A DNA stretch of 40,549 nucleotides. It comes from an uncultured beta proteobacterium. Lineage in GTDB: Bacteria > Pseudomonadota > Gammaproteobacteria > Burkholderiales > Burkholderiaceae_C. The position numbers and the translations under genes are program-made. Where the stretch lies: assembly GCA_903845345.1 (NCBI GenBank), contig CAIMXF010000559.1, positions 1 to 40,549 on the forward strand, given 5' to 3'. Within the stretch, counting starts at the first letter, position 1. Each line of letters begins with the position of its first letter. Below, piece by piece: positions 1 to 8,587 of the stretch. The notes under the pieces are model-generated. The model searched no databases. It was not told where the DNA came from and was given only the letters and a program-made list of their open reading frames with translations.

Positions 1-1681
1 CGCCCGTCACGCGCGGCGCGTCGGGCGGGCCCGCGAGCGCGTCCGCGCGGGCGGGAGGCTCGCCGCCCAGCAGCGACTCGGTGGCGCGCAGCGCCTCGAT
101 GCGCTGGCGATCCTCGGGCGCGCGCGGCGCGACGAACACGCTCTGGCGCGCGGCGAAGGCCTCGAGCTCGTCGGCCAGGCGCGCGGCCTCCTGGGACGTC
201 GCGTACATCGCCGTCACCTGGCGCTGGCCATCCTTGCCGAACACCACCGACTCGACGCGCGCGCGCCAGATGCGCAGCGTCATCGCCTCCACGCGCACGA
301 CGTCGTTCTCGGTCTGCAGGCGGCTGTTCAGCTGGTTGCCGGTACCGATGCGCGACGACTGCCACGTGCCCTGCAGTTCCACCCACACCAGCGCCGACCC
401 GAAGTCGAAGCGGCCCCAGATCGCGCCGGCCGACTGGAAGCAGAAGGCGGCGATCGCCAGGCACACGGCGGCGTAGCCGACGGTCGCGGTGTTGCCCCAG
501 CCGTCGGCCAGCACGCGCGACGGGTCGAACCCGTGCACGTAGACCAGCGCGCAGACGACGCCGAACACGGTCAGCAGCGTGCCCCACAGGTCGAGCATCA
601 CCAGCCAGCTGTGGCGCGGGCCGCGCAGCGCGCTGTCCAGCGTCACTGCCGCGGTGCCGGGCATCGGCATCGGCTGCGTCTCTTCCAGCAGCTCGCCCGC
701 GAACTGGCCCGATCCCGCCGCGCCGTGCGTCACGGGTTCGATGCGCGTGTAGCGGCGGTTCGGGATCTTCTCGACCCACTGGTTCTGCAGCATGCGATCG
801 AGTTCGGTGACCAGCGACGCCGGCGGCCCGTTCATCGACAGCGTGCGCTGCTCGCAGCTGCGCTCGGTCTGCGGCGAGGCGTCGAGCTGCGCGTGCAGCG
901 CGCACAGGATCAGCACGACCGCCACCAGCGCGCACACCAGCAGGAACGCGGCCTGGCCCGTCATCGAATAGCGCACCGACGGCAGCGCCGCGCCCAGCAG
1001 GTTGGCGGCGACCGGACCGACCACGGCCGCGACGATCAACGCGATCAGCGCGCCCGTCCCCAGCTGCGCCTGGTTGCCGCTGACCAGCGGCCGAAGCAGC
1101 ACCAAGGCGCCGAACACGAAGTAGACGATCGAGATCAGCGGCCGCGACTCCTCGGTGCCGAACAGGCCCCAGGCGAACAGGAAGCTCGCGAGCGTGACGA
1201 GGAACGACAGCGCGTTGAAGAAGTGGCGCTGCGCCAGCTCCTGCACGACCACCGGCGCCGTGATCAGCCGCGGCACCGCGTGGTACAGCACGCCGTTGAG
1301 CGCGCCTTGAGGCTCGGGATATTCGAGGCCGCCCTGGCGCAGCGTGGCCTTGTAGAAGTCGGCGCGCGCCGAGTTGCCGGTGGCGCCGATCGCGACCTCG
1401 GGCGCCAGCGAGCGCGGCCGGCCGCGGCCGAAGAAGGAGCGCAGCCGGCGCGCGGCAATCACCGCGAACGACAGTCCGGCCGCGAGCAGCGCCACGCCCA
1501 CCAGCAGCGGCGCGACCCCGAGCCGCGTCGAATGCGCCTGGATCGCGCTGCGCGCCCACAGCAGGCCGACGAGTCCGCCCGCCAGGGTGATGCCGGCGCA
1601 GGCGAACAGGAACGTGTTCTCGACCCGGAACGGGTTGGGCAGTTCGAGCCGCTTGTTGTCCGAGCTGTAGTCGTAGGCCAT
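1..1681 (-). CDS. Polytopic membrane protein of unknown function (3' end outside window)
   Basis: An open frame runs from an ATG at 1681 to the window edge with no stop, giving at least 560 residues. A GGGAG ribosome binding site precedes the ATG. The N-terminus is MAYDYSSDNKRLELPNPF. About eight hydrophobic segments follow: two near residues 25-75, four between about 140 and 275, and two near 375-435. A soluble loop separates the sixth and seventh. The C-terminal part after the last helix looks cytosolic or periplasmic and mixed in charge. I recognise no family motif or catalytic signature. The gene lies 57 bp downstream of an alpha/beta hydrolase on the same strand, so it could be the last gene of that operon. 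Membrane location is well supported; function is unknown. Confidence 0.8.
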   Translation of the reverse strand, partial: MAYDYSSDNKRLELPNPFRVENTFLFACAGITLAGGLVGLLWARSAIQAHSTRLGVAPLLVGVALLAAGLSFAVIAARRLRSFFGRGRPRSLAPEVAIGATGNSARADFYKATLRQGGLEYPEPQGALNGVLYHAVPRLITAPVVVQELAQRHFFNALSFLVTLASFLFAWGLFGTEESRPLISIVYFVFGALVLLRPLVSGNQAQLGTGALIALIVAAVVGPVAANLLGAALPSVRYSMTGQAAFLLVCALVAVVLILCALHAQLDASPQTERSCEQRTLSMNGPPASLVTELDRMLQNQWVEKIPNRRYTRIEPVTHGAAGSGQFAGELLEETQPMPMPGTAAVTLDSALRGPRHSWLVMLDLWGTLLTVFGVVCALVYVHGFDPSRVLADGWGNTATVGYAAVCLAIAAFCFQSAGAIWGRFDFGSALVWVELQGTWQSSRIGTGNQLNSRLQTENDVVRVEAMTLRIWRARVESVVFGKDGQRQVTAMYATSQEAARLADELEAFAARQSVFVAPRAPEDRQRIEALRATESLLGGEPPARADALAGPPDAPRVTG

Positions 1682-1738
1682 GGGGCTCCCGCAGATGAGG
1701 GAGCGATTCTAGGAGCGGGCGTCGGCGCCCGTGCCGCG

Positions 1739-2725
1739 TCAGTGGCCGGCGTTCGGCGCGGCGTGCGCCAGGAACTGCGCGATCGCGTCGACGACGCCGG
1801 GTGCGAGGGGCAACGACGGATCGGCGTAGGTCGCGAAGTTCGCGCGCGGGTCGTCCGCCGGCGCGGTCTTGAGGACGTGGTTCACGCCGGGCAGCAGCAC
1901 GAGCTCGGCGCGCGGGTTCGCCTGCTTCAGGAGGCGGGCGTCGGCCTCGCCCACCTGCAGGTCGCTCTGCCCCTGCAGCACAAGCACGGGCTTGTCCACG
2001 CCCGCGACGAGTCGCGCGGGGTCGTACGAGAAGTCGCTGATCAGGAATCCCTGGACGGCCGGCCTGAACAGCGGGAGCAGCGCCGGATGCATGCCGGTCG
2101 TGTCGACATGCTCGCCGCGTTCCAGCTTGTCGATCGCCGGCAGCGCCTGGTCCAACAGCGGCGCGTTGGCGGGATTGGCCTTGAGCTGGGTGCGCAGGAC
2201 CTGGCCCAGCGGCCTGCCGGCGGTCGACACCAGGACCAGCCCGCACAGGCCGGACACGCGCGCGGCCGCGGCCAATGCGACGAGCCCGCCTTCGCTGTGC
2301 CCCAGCACCCAGACGCAGGGCGCGCCGGTCTGCTTCCTGAGCACGGCGACCCAGGCGCCGACGTCGTCCACGTAGTCGGGGATGGTGACGGCGTTGGCGT
2401 CCGGCGCGGCGGTCGCGCTGGCGTACATGCCGCGCTTGTCGATGCGCAGCGTCGCGACGCCGCGCGCGGCGAGCCCCTCGGCGAGGAGCCGGTAGGTCGA
2501 CCCCTTGACGCCCAGCGGGTTGTTGCCGTCGCGGTCCGTCGGGCCCGAGCCGGGCACGATCAGCACGGTCGCCGTGGGCGGCGACGACGGCGTCAGCAGC
2601 GTTCCCTTGAGCAGGCCCGCGCCCGCCGGGGCGTCGAGGAAGGATTCCTGCGGGGCGGCATGCGCCGCAAGCGAGCCGCCCAGCAGGAGGGCGCCGCACA
2701 ACAGGAGGCGTGTTGCAGAGGTCAT
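1739..2725 (-). CDS. Exported alpha/beta hydrolase
   Basis: The 328-aa product opens with a Sec-type signal peptide (hydrophobic core at residues 7-20, likely cleavage after AHA). The mature part is an alpha/beta hydrolase of the periplasmic esterase/acylaminoacyl-peptidase-like type. The nucleophile elbow is GHSEGG, with Ser144. An oxyanion-side motif PGSGPTDRDGNNP lies near residue 58. A likely catalytic Asp is in GQSDLQVGEAD, and the His is in PGVNHVLK near the C-terminus. It starts 28 bp after the ribbon-helix-helix gene and is probably co-transcribed with it and the SPFH gene. The substrate cannot be told from sequence; a carboxylic ester or short peptide derivative is the family expectation. 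Confidence 0.9.
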   Translation of the reverse strand: MTSATRLLLCGALLLGGSLAAHAAPQESFLDAPAGAGLLKGTLLTPSSPPTATVLIVPGSGPTDRDGNNPLGVKGSTYRLLAEGLAARGVATLRIDKRGMYASATAAPDANAVTIPDYVDDVGAWVAVLRKQTGAPCVWVLGHSEGGLVALAAAARVSGLCGLVLVSTAGRPLGQVLRTQLKANPANAPLLDQALPAIDKLERGEHVDTTGMHPALLPLFRPAVQGFLISDFSYDPARLVAGVDKPVLVLQGQSDLQVGEADARLLKQANPRAELVLLPGVNHVLKTAPADDPRANFATYADPSLPLAPGVVDAIAQFLAHAAPNAGH

Positions 2726-2753
2726 GGAGGTCTCGACGAAGGTTGGAGGGATT

Positions 2754-2948
2754 TCAGGACTTGTCGCGGGGGGCGGTGTCGCCCGTGGGCGGCTTCGGCT
2801 TGCGCCCGCGCCGCGCCAGCGCCTCGCGCAGCAGGAATTCGACCTGCGCGTTCGCGCTGCGCAGTTCGTGCGCGGCCAGGCGCTCGATCTCGGCCCACAG
2901 CTCGGGATCGATGCGCAGCGGGTAGGACTTCTTGCCCGGACTGGCCAT
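2754..2948 (-). CDS. Ribbon-helix-helix (Arc/MetJ-like) DNA-binding protein
   Basis: This 64-aa protein has the layout of a ribbon-helix-helix repressor. A short basic beta-strand, KKSYPLRIDPELWAEIERLA, is followed by a helix-turn-helix pair ending near residue 46 (NAQVEFLLREALARRG) and a Lys/Pro-rich tail. Such proteins bind palindromic DNA as dimers or tetramers through the strand. It sits 12 bp downstream of the SPFH gene and 28 bp upstream of the hydrolase. The promoter of this operon carries a perfect 12-bp palindrome over its -10, so autorepression is a reasonable inference. No toxin-like gene is next to it, which argues against a classical toxin-antitoxin pair. Confidence 0.85.
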   Translation of the reverse strand: MASPGKKSYPLRIDPELWAEIERLAAHELRSANAQVEFLLREALARRGRKPKPPTGDTAPRDKS

Positions 2949-2960
2949 GCGTCGCCCGGC

Positions 2961-3902
2961 TCAGCTGTAGAGCGTGCCGGCGTTGATGATGGGCTGCGTG
3001 TCCTTGTCGCCGCACAGCACGACGAGCAGGTTGCTGACCATCGCCGCCTTGCGTTCGTCGTCGAGCGTGACGACGTTGCGTTCGCTGAGCGCGGTGAGCG
3101 CCGCCTCGACCATCGCGACCGCGCCCTGCACGATCTTGTGGCGCGCGCTGATCACGGCCTCGGCCTGCTGGCGGCGCAGCATCACCTGCGCGATCTCGGG
3201 CGCGTAGGCGAGGTGCGTGAGGCGGGCGTCGGTGACGGTCACGCCGGCGCTGGAAAAGCGCGCGGACAGCTCGGTCCTCAACGCCAGCGCGACATCGTCG
3301 AGGCCGCCGCGCAGCGTGATCTCGCTCGCGTCGTCGCTGTCGGCCTCGTCGTAGGCGTACAGCGAGGCGACGTGGCGCAGCGCGGCCTCGGACTGCAGCT
3401 TCACGTACAGGTCGACGTCGTCGACCTCGAAGCGCGCCTTGGCGGTGTCCTCGACGCGCCAGATGATCACGGCGCCGATCTCGACCGGGTTGCCGCGCTT
3501 GTCGTTGACCTTCAGCGCGGGCGAGTTGAGGTTGCGCGCGCGCAGCGAGATGCGGCGCTTGATGAAGAACGGGTTGGCCCAGCGCAGGCCCTCGGCGCGG
3601 TCGGTGCCGGCGTATTGGCCGAACAGCGTCACGATGGCCGCCTCGTTGGGCTGCAGCGTGTACAGCCCCGCGAAGATCGCCACCGCGCCCAGCACGCACA
3701 GCCCGCCGGGCAACACGTGCGACAGCAGCACGGTGGCGGCGTCCATGTCGTCGCGGATGGCGATGAAGCGCGACAGCGCCACGAGCACCAGCACGACGCC
3801 GATGGCGGCCATCGCGTAGCCGTTCACCGAGGTGAGGCGGCGCTCCGAATACTCGTTGCGCAGCGGCTGCGCCGTGCCTGGCAGGGCGGTGTTCGAGGTC
3901 AT
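2961..3902 (-). CDS. SPFH / band-7 domain membrane protein
   Basis: This 313-aa protein has two N-terminal membrane segments, about residues 29-49 and 60-86. An SPFH (stomatin/prohibitin/flotillin/HflK) domain follows: [20 protein letters not shown], then [18 protein letters not shown] and the [17 protein letters not shown] strand. The C-terminal half has the usual helical stretch ([20 protein letters not shown]). SPFH proteins form large oligomeric rings in the membrane and often act as scaffolds for membrane microdomains or proteases. An AGGAT-type ribosome binding site precedes the ATG at 3902. It is the first gene of a three-gene minus-strand operon with a ribbon-helix-helix regulator and an exported hydrolase. 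No NfeD-type partner is present. Confidence 0.92.
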   Translation of the reverse strand: MTSNTALPGTAQPLRNEYSERRLTSVNGYAMAAIGVVLVLVALSRFIAIRDDMDAATVLLSHVLPGGLCVLGAVAIFAGLYTLQPNEAAIVTLFGQYAGTDRAEGLRWANPFFIKRRISLRARNLNSPALKVNDKRGNPVEIGAVIIWRVEDTAKARFEVDDVDLYVKLQSEAALRHVASLYAYDEADSDDASEITLRGGLDDVALALRTELSARFSSAGVTVTDARLTHLAYAPEIAQVMLRRQQAEAVISARHKIVQGAVAMVEAALTALSERNVVTLDDERKAAMVSNLLVVLCGDKDTQPIINAGTLYS

Positions 3903-3925
3903 GAAGTCATCCTGATGGAGATCAA

Positions 3926-3937
3926 AGTGATATCACT
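3926..3937. promoter_or_regulatory. Palindromic operator candidate, AGTGATATCACT
   Basis: A perfect 12-bp inverted repeat overlaps the 3' edge of the -10 element and the expected start site of the SPFH operon promoter. A dimer bound here would block initiation. The operon encodes its own ribbon-helix-helix protein, a class that recognises short palindromes of this size, so that protein is the natural candidate. Binding is inferred, not shown. Confidence 0.5.
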
Positions 3938-3963
3938 CTAGATCGGGCTTCACCGACTGTCAA
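3935..3963 (-). promoter_or_regulatory. Sigma-70-type promoter of the SPFH operon
   Basis: On the minus strand a perfect -35 TTGACA (3963-3958) is followed after 17 bp by TAGAGT (3940-3935), four of six matches to TATAAT. The expected start site is near 3928, about 26 nt before the ATG of the SPFH gene. The spacing and the consensus -35 make this one of the clearer promoters in the window. Confidence 0.65.
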
Positions 3964-4071
3964 TCCCCTTCGAGGCGTGCGTTTCTGCCACCTTTTGGCG
4001 TTCGGCGGTGCGCGCCGGCCACGGCGCCGCCTAACATCGCGGGCTGTTCCGCCGAACGAGGAGGCCCGGAC

Positions 4072-6306
4072 GTGACCCTTGCGCTGCCGACCGTGCGCCG
4101 CGCCCTTGCGCTGAAGTGGGCGGCCGCGGCCGTCGGCCTCGCCGCGATCGCCGGGCTCGCCGCGTGCGCGGGCGGCGGTGCGAGCGCGGCGAAGTCGTCC
4201 GCCGACCCCTATGCGACGCGCGTCGCGCCGGGCCTGCGCGGCTATCCGTTCGCCGCCTCGCGCACGCAGACGCAGGACTACTTCGGCATCGCCGTCGGCG
4301 ACGACTTCACGTGGCTGGAGAACGCCGCCGACCCCGTCACGCGCTCGTGGCTCGCGGCCGAGAACGCCTACAGCCGCCGCTACCTCGACGCGATGCCCGC
4401 GCGCCCGGCGCTGCACCAGCGGCTGCAGGCGTTGGTCGGCTCGACGTCGAACGCGTACTCGTCGCTCGTCGAGCGCGGCGGCCTCGTCTTCGCGTTGAAG
4501 ACGGCGCCGCCCCTGCAGCGACCGGTGCTCGTCGTGCTGAAGTCGGTGGACGAGGTGGCCAGCGAGCGCACGGTGTTCGACCCGAACGCGGCCGCGCCGG
4601 ACGGCTCGCTCGCGATCGTGTTCTTCCGGCCGTCGCTGGACGGCCGCAAGGTGGCGGTGGCGGTGGCGTCGGGCAGCGAGGCGGCCACCACGGTGCGCGT
4701 CATCGACGTGGCGACGGGCCAGGCCTTGTCCGACCAGATACCGCATGTGGTATCGGCGGCGGTGGGCGGCGACATCGCGTGGAGCGTGGGCAACGGCGGC
4801 TTCTTCTGCACGCAATATCCCGCGCCGGGCAACCGGCCCGCGGGCGACGGTCTGGCGCAGGTCGTCTTCCACAAGCTGGGCGCGAACCCGGCGCTGGATC
4901 GCGTCGAACTCTCCACCGGACTGCCGCGCCTCGCGCGCATACGTCTCGAGAGCGCGCGCGACGGCCGCAACGTGCTGGCGCTGGTGGAGAACGGGCGCGG
5001 CGGCGACGTCTCGCTGTACCTCAAGTCAGCAGACGCGAACGGCGAGGGCGGCTGGCGGCGTCTCGCCTCCGAGACCGACGGCGTGCGCGACGCGCAGTTC
5101 GGCGACGACGACGCGATCTGGGTGCGCTCCGTCGCCAACGCGCCGCGCGGCAAGGTGCTGCGCCTGCCGTTGGCCGACACGAAGACGATCTCCTGGGACA
5201 AGGTGCCCACCATCGCCACGCCGCTCGACGGCGCGCTGCAGCGCTTCGCGGTGGCGGGCGGCACGCTGTACCTGGCCGAGGGCCCGACCGGGCCGTCGCG
5301 GCTGCGCGCGATCGACGTGCGCACCAGGCGCGGCGCGGTGGTGGCGCTGCCGCCGATGAGCGGCGTCGCGGCGCTGCTGCGCGTGGGTCGTGGCGACGTC
5401 GTCGCGCAGGTGACCAGCTACGTCGAGCCGCCGTTGTGGACGCGCGTGGGCGGCGGCCGCACGAAGCGCACGTCGCTGGTGACGACCTCGGACGCCAACT
5501 TCAACGACACCGAGGTCGTGCGCGAGTTCGCGGCCTCGCGCGACGGCACGCCGGTGCCGGTCGACATCCTGCGCCGCAAGGGCACGCGCCTCGACGGCCA
5601 CAACGCGGTCTTGCTGACGATCGCCGGCGCGATGGGTCCGGGCGCGACGCCCGACTTCGACCCCGCGCGCCGCGTGTGGCTCGATCGTGGCGGGGTGGTG
5701 GCGGTCGCCACGTTGCGCGGCGCGCCCGAAGGCGGCGAGGCCTGGCGCGCCGACGGCCTGCGCGCGAAGAGGCAGGACACCGTCGACGACTTCATCGCCG
5801 TGTCCGGCTACCTCGTCAAGCGCGGCTACACGCAGCCGGCGCTGCTGGGCGTGCGCGGCCAGGGCGACGGCGCACTGGTGGCCGGTGCGGCGCTGGTGCA
5901 GCATCCCGAACTGTTCCGCGCGGTGGTGGGCGCCGGCGGACGCTACGACCTGCTGCGCCTTGAGCGCGACCCCGCCGGCGAGTACGACACGCCGGAGTTC
6001 GGCAGCGTCAGGGAGCGCGCGCAATTCGACGCGCTGTTCGCGCTTTCGCCGCTGCGCGCGGTGCGCGACGGCGTCGCCTATCCGGCCGTGCTGCTGCAGG
6101 CCGGCGAGCGCGACGGCCGCGTCAACCCCGCGCAGTCGCGCAAGATGGCGGCGCGGCTGCAGCAGGCCGATCCGAGCGGTCGCGCGATCCTGCTGCGAAC
6201 TGATTTGTCCAGCGGACAACCGGCGCTGGCGAGCCTGGCCGAGACCGTCGACCAGGCCACCGACGAACTTGGATTCCTGCTGCACGAGGTGCTCGCCGCG
6301 CAGTGA
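4072..6306 (+). CDS. Prolyl-oligopeptidase-like lipoprotein lacking catalytic Ser and His
   Basis: The start is GTG at 4072, seven bases after an AGGAGG site. The 744-aa product begins with a lipoprotein signal whose lipobox is LAAC (Cys32). A beta-propeller of the S9A prolyl oligopeptidase type fills the middle, and an alpha/beta-hydrolase fold covers about residues 500-744. I aligned it by eye with the intact homologue at 21108-23300. The nucleophile position is Gly598 (GQGDGA against GRSAGG) and the His position is Gln716 (SSGQPA against DAGHGI). The Asp is kept (Asp681 in ERDGRV). The frame is intact and codon use is normal, so the substitutions look genuine. It should not hydrolyse peptides by the usual mechanism; a binding or scaffolding role is possible. 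Confidence 0.88.
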   Translation: MTLALPTVRRALALKWAAAAVGLAAIAGLAACAGGGASAAKSSADPYATRVAPGLRGYPFAASRTQTQDYFGIAVGDDFTWLENAADPVTRSWLAAENAYSRRYLDAMPARPALHQRLQALVGSTSNAYSSLVERGGLVFALKTAPPLQRPVLVVLKSVDEVASERTVFDPNAAAPDGSLAIVFFRPSLDGRKVAVAVASGSEAATTVRVIDVATGQALSDQIPHVVSAAVGGDIAWSVGNGGFFCTQYPAPGNRPAGDGLAQVVFHKLGANPALDRVELSTGLPRLARIRLESARDGRNVLALVENGRGGDVSLYLKSADANGEGGWRRLASETDGVRDAQFGDDDAIWVRSVANAPRGKVLRLPLADTKTISWDKVPTIATPLDGALQRFAVAGGTLYLAEGPTGPSRLRAIDVRTRRGAVVALPPMSGVAALLRVGRGDVVAQVTSYVEPPLWTRVGGGRTKRTSLVTTSDANFNDTEVVREFAASRDGTPVPVDILRRKGTRLDGHNAVLLTIAGAMGPGATPDFDPARRVWLDRGGVVAVATLRGAPEGGEAWRADGLRAKRQDTVDDFIAVSGYLVKRGYTQPALLGVRGQGDGALVAGAALVQHPELFRAVVGAGGRYDLLRLERDPAGEYDTPEFGSVRERAQFDALFALSPLRAVRDGVAYPAVLLQAGERDGRVNPAQSRKMAARLQQADPSGRAILLRTDLSSGQPALASLAETVDQATDELGFLLHEVLAAQ

Positions 6307-6319
6307 ACCGCGTGCGGAC

Positions 6320-6348
6320 AAAAAAAGGAGGCACCGCGGTGCCTCCTT
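6320..6348 (-). terminator. Intrinsic terminator of the YXWGQW lipoprotein gene
   Basis: Positions 6325-6348 are a perfect 24-nt palindrome with arms AAGGAGGCACCG / CGGTGCCTCCTT. On the minus strand it is followed by seven consecutive T residues (6326-6320). It lies 24 bases after the stop of the minus-strand gene and between two convergent genes, so it ends minus-strand transcription and may also hinder read-through from the plus-strand gene. Confidence 0.9.
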
Positions 6349-6371
6349 GTCGTCGCGACAGGACGCCGATC

Positions 6372-7892
6372 TCAGCGATCGCGCTCGCCGTCCTTCTTCT
6401 CGCGGTCGTCCTTGTGCTCGTGCGGCGGCTTCTTCTTCTCGTCCTTTTCCTTGTCCTGCTTGGGCCTGGCGCCCGGCTGCTCGCCTTGTGCGGCCGGTTG
6501 TGCCCCGGGTTGCGCGCCCGGCTGGACCGCGGGTTGCGCGCCCGGTTGCTGGCCCGGCGGGTTGCCGCCGCGGCGACGCGCGTCCTGCGGGTTGCCCTGC
6601 TGCGGCTGGCCTTGCGCGCCGGGTGGCTGCTGGCCCTGCGGCGGCTGGCCAGGTTGGCCCGGCTGGCGCGCTGGCCCCGGCGGCATGGCCGGCTGTTGCT
6701 GGAACTGCGGCTGTGCTTGCGCCGGCTGGCCGTAACCCTGGCCCGGTTGACGCGGCTGGCCCTGCAGCGGCTGCGGCTGGCCATTGATCTGGGCGGGCGT
6801 GCGCGGCGGCTGGTCGAATTCGGGTCGACCCTGGCCCGGACGCTGCTGACCCGGCTGAGCCTGGCCTTGCGGCATCGGCGGCTGGCCTTGTGGCTGGGCT
6901 TGAGGCTGTTGCACGCCGGGTTGCTGCATCATCGGACGCGCCCCGCCGGGGCCACCGGTGCGGATCGGTTGCGCCGCGGGCAGCGCCGCCGGCGCGCGGC
7001 CCGACTGGTACGTCGGGATCGCCTGCTGCGAGGTCGGTTGCGGCGCGGTGGGGCGTCCCGCCGGCGCCAGGCTGGCCGCCAGGTGCGCGCGCGCGGGCAC
7101 CGAGTTCTGGAACGCCTGGCCGTTGGCCGTGGCGCCTGCCGGGGCCTCGATCGTCACGTTGGTCACGTTCGTGATGTTGGTGACGTTGTTGGTCGTGTTG
7201 TGGCTGTTGATGTCCACGTTGCCGCGCACGCGCATGCCCACGTTGACCACGGCCGGCGCGCTCACGACGACCGCGGGCGGCGTGCCCAGCGGCGCGGGCA
7301 CGATGATGCCGGCGCGCGAGCCCGGCGGCGGCGGCACGAAGATGCCTTGCGGCCCCATCGGCGGGCGGCCGAAGCGCACGCCCGGCGCGGCGATGGCGAT
7401 CGAGATGCTCAGCCCTGGCGGCGGCGGCACGAAATGGCGCTCCGGCGCGCACCAGAAGCCCGGCACGAAGACGACGACGTCGGCGCGGTGCTCGTAGTAC
7501 GGCTGCACCCACAGGAAGTTCGGACGCGGCGGCGCCTCCCAGCGGCCCGCGGACCAGAACCAGCGTCCTTCCCACGCCCAGTAGCCGCCCGTCCAGATGG
7601 CGTCGGGGTAGGGCTGTGGCGGCGGCACTTCGACCAACATCGGCGGCGGCGCCCACTGCACCGCGATCGGCGCAGGCTGCTCGAGCGGCGGATCGACGTA
7701 GACGCTGACGACGGGATCGTTCTCGGCCGAGTAATCGGGCGCGGGCTGCTGGTAGACCGGCGCGGGACGCGGGGGCGCGACGTAGCGTGGCGCGGGCGCC
7801 TCGACCACGCAGGCGGAAAGAAGGGCGGCCGCGCCGAGCGCAGCGCCCAGCGTGCCCAGGCGCAGGACGGCCTGGTTTCTTGGAGTCGTCAT
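6372..7892 (-). CDS. YXWGQW-type lipoprotein with Pro/Gln-rich tail
   Basis: The 506-aa protein has a lipoprotein signal with lipobox LSAC (Cys28). A tryptophan-rich region follows (about residues 95-150), with the repeated pattern seen in YXWGQW proteins: IWTGGYWAWEGRWFWSAGRW, then VFVPGFWCAPERHFVPPP. Around residues 225-247 there is an Asn/Thr repeat (NTTNNVTNITNVTNVT) that could form a small beta-ladder. From about residue 260 to 470 it is almost wholly Pro, Gln, Gly and Ala, with many QPGAQP and GQPPQGQ units. The end is highly charged (KDKEKDEKKK). The order suggests a lipid-anchored envelope protein whose tail could span the periplasm or contact cell wall. The function is unknown. A strong terminator follows it. 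Confidence 0.85.
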   Translation of the reverse strand: MTTPRNQAVLRLGTLGAALGAAALLSACVVEAPAPRYVAPPRPAPVYQQPAPDYSAENDPVVSVYVDPPLEQPAPIAVQWAPPPMLVEVPPPQPYPDAIWTGGYWAWEGRWFWSAGRWEAPPRPNFLWVQPYYEHRADVVVFVPGFWCAPERHFVPPPPGLSISIAIAAPGVRFGRPPMGPQGIFVPPPPGSRAGIIVPAPLGTPPAVVVSAPAVVNVGMRVRGNVDINSHNTTNNVTNITNVTNVTIEAPAGATANGQAFQNSVPARAHLAASLAPAGRPTAPQPTSQQAIPTYQSGRAPAALPAAQPIRTGGPGGARPMMQQPGVQQPQAQPQGQPPMPQGQAQPGQQRPGQGRPEFDQPPRTPAQINGQPQPLQGQPRQPGQGYGQPAQAQPQFQQQPAMPPGPARQPGQPGQPPQGQQPPGAQGQPQQGNPQDARRRGGNPPGQQPGAQPAVQPGAQPGAQPAAQGEQPGARPKQDKEKDEKKKPPHEHKDDREKKDGERDR

Positions 7893-8587
7893 GTAGAAAA
7901 ATCCTTCAGGGAGTCGCCCCGGCCGTGCGAGCTGGAAGGGCCATTGTCATGGCGTGTGCCGAATCAACGCTCCAACTGCGGAGTTGGTGGGCAGGGGACA
8001 CGCAAATTTACATTTCGCTGTGGCCTGGCTGAGGGCGCTGGCGACCCGTGGCCGTCCGTCGGGCGGTCGCAGCGGCCCCGAAGCGGCGGCGTGCGCGACG
8101 CAGGCGTCGGAACGGAAGTCGTCGAGGGGATCGACGAGTCGGTCGTTGGCGATGCTCTGCGCCACGAGCGGTTGCCGATCCCTCACGCAGGCCGTCGTGT
8201 CCCCCGATGCCTTGCGCGCCCGGAATCGACCTCGGCTCCTGGCGAACGCCAATGTCTGAGGGCGATCGCCCAAGACCTCGTGCAACCCCGTGCCGACCCG
8301 GGTGTCGCGGCGGGATCATCGTCCGTCGCCCTCACGTCGGCGAGCACATGTCCGTCATGCGTCCAGAAGGCTCCGGTGTGGCACCCGGGCATGCCGGTCT
8401 CTCGGACGCCATGAACGGCTCGCGCCACGTTGGATGCCATCTCGTCCGAACGGCGTACGGTCGGCTGCGCCCTTGTCTTCGAGCCAAGCTGTCGCACGCA
8501 TTCAGGCGCGTCACCCCGGCGTCGACTCGCCCGCTCGCGGGCGTCGCGCGCGCGACGCGTGCGACGCGTGCGCGACGAGCTGCACGG
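7893..8587. other. 695-bp stretch without a convincing gene
   Basis: Short ORFs exist on both strands, but none shows a ribosome binding site, conserved motif or consistent codon pattern. A small perfect hairpin, CCAACT-GCGG-AGTTGG, lies at 7972-7987. A tandem 9-mer (gacgcgtgc, two copies) lies near 8554-8571. A minus-strand frame around 7990-8230 has weakly gene-like composition and could be the remnant of a lost gene, but I cannot name it. The promoter of the lipoprotein gene at 7892 should lie at the left end of this stretch. Confidence 0.5.

Noticed and set aside
533-2986. 817-aa plus-strand ORF rich in Arg, Gln, Ala and Asp
   Set aside because: It is antisense to the membrane protein and hydrolase genes, which have signal peptides, motifs and proper starts. 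Its composition is typical of the complementary frame of GC-rich genes.
2754-3902. Toxin-antitoxin locus based on the ribbon-helix-helix protein
   Set aside because: The adjacent genes are a 313-aa membrane scaffold and an exported hydrolase; neither resembles a toxin.
5026-7656. 876-aa minus-strand ORF
   Set aside because: It overlaps the POP-like gene antisense and the YXWGQW gene in another frame; the sequence is repetitive Arg/Ala/Gly with no domain.
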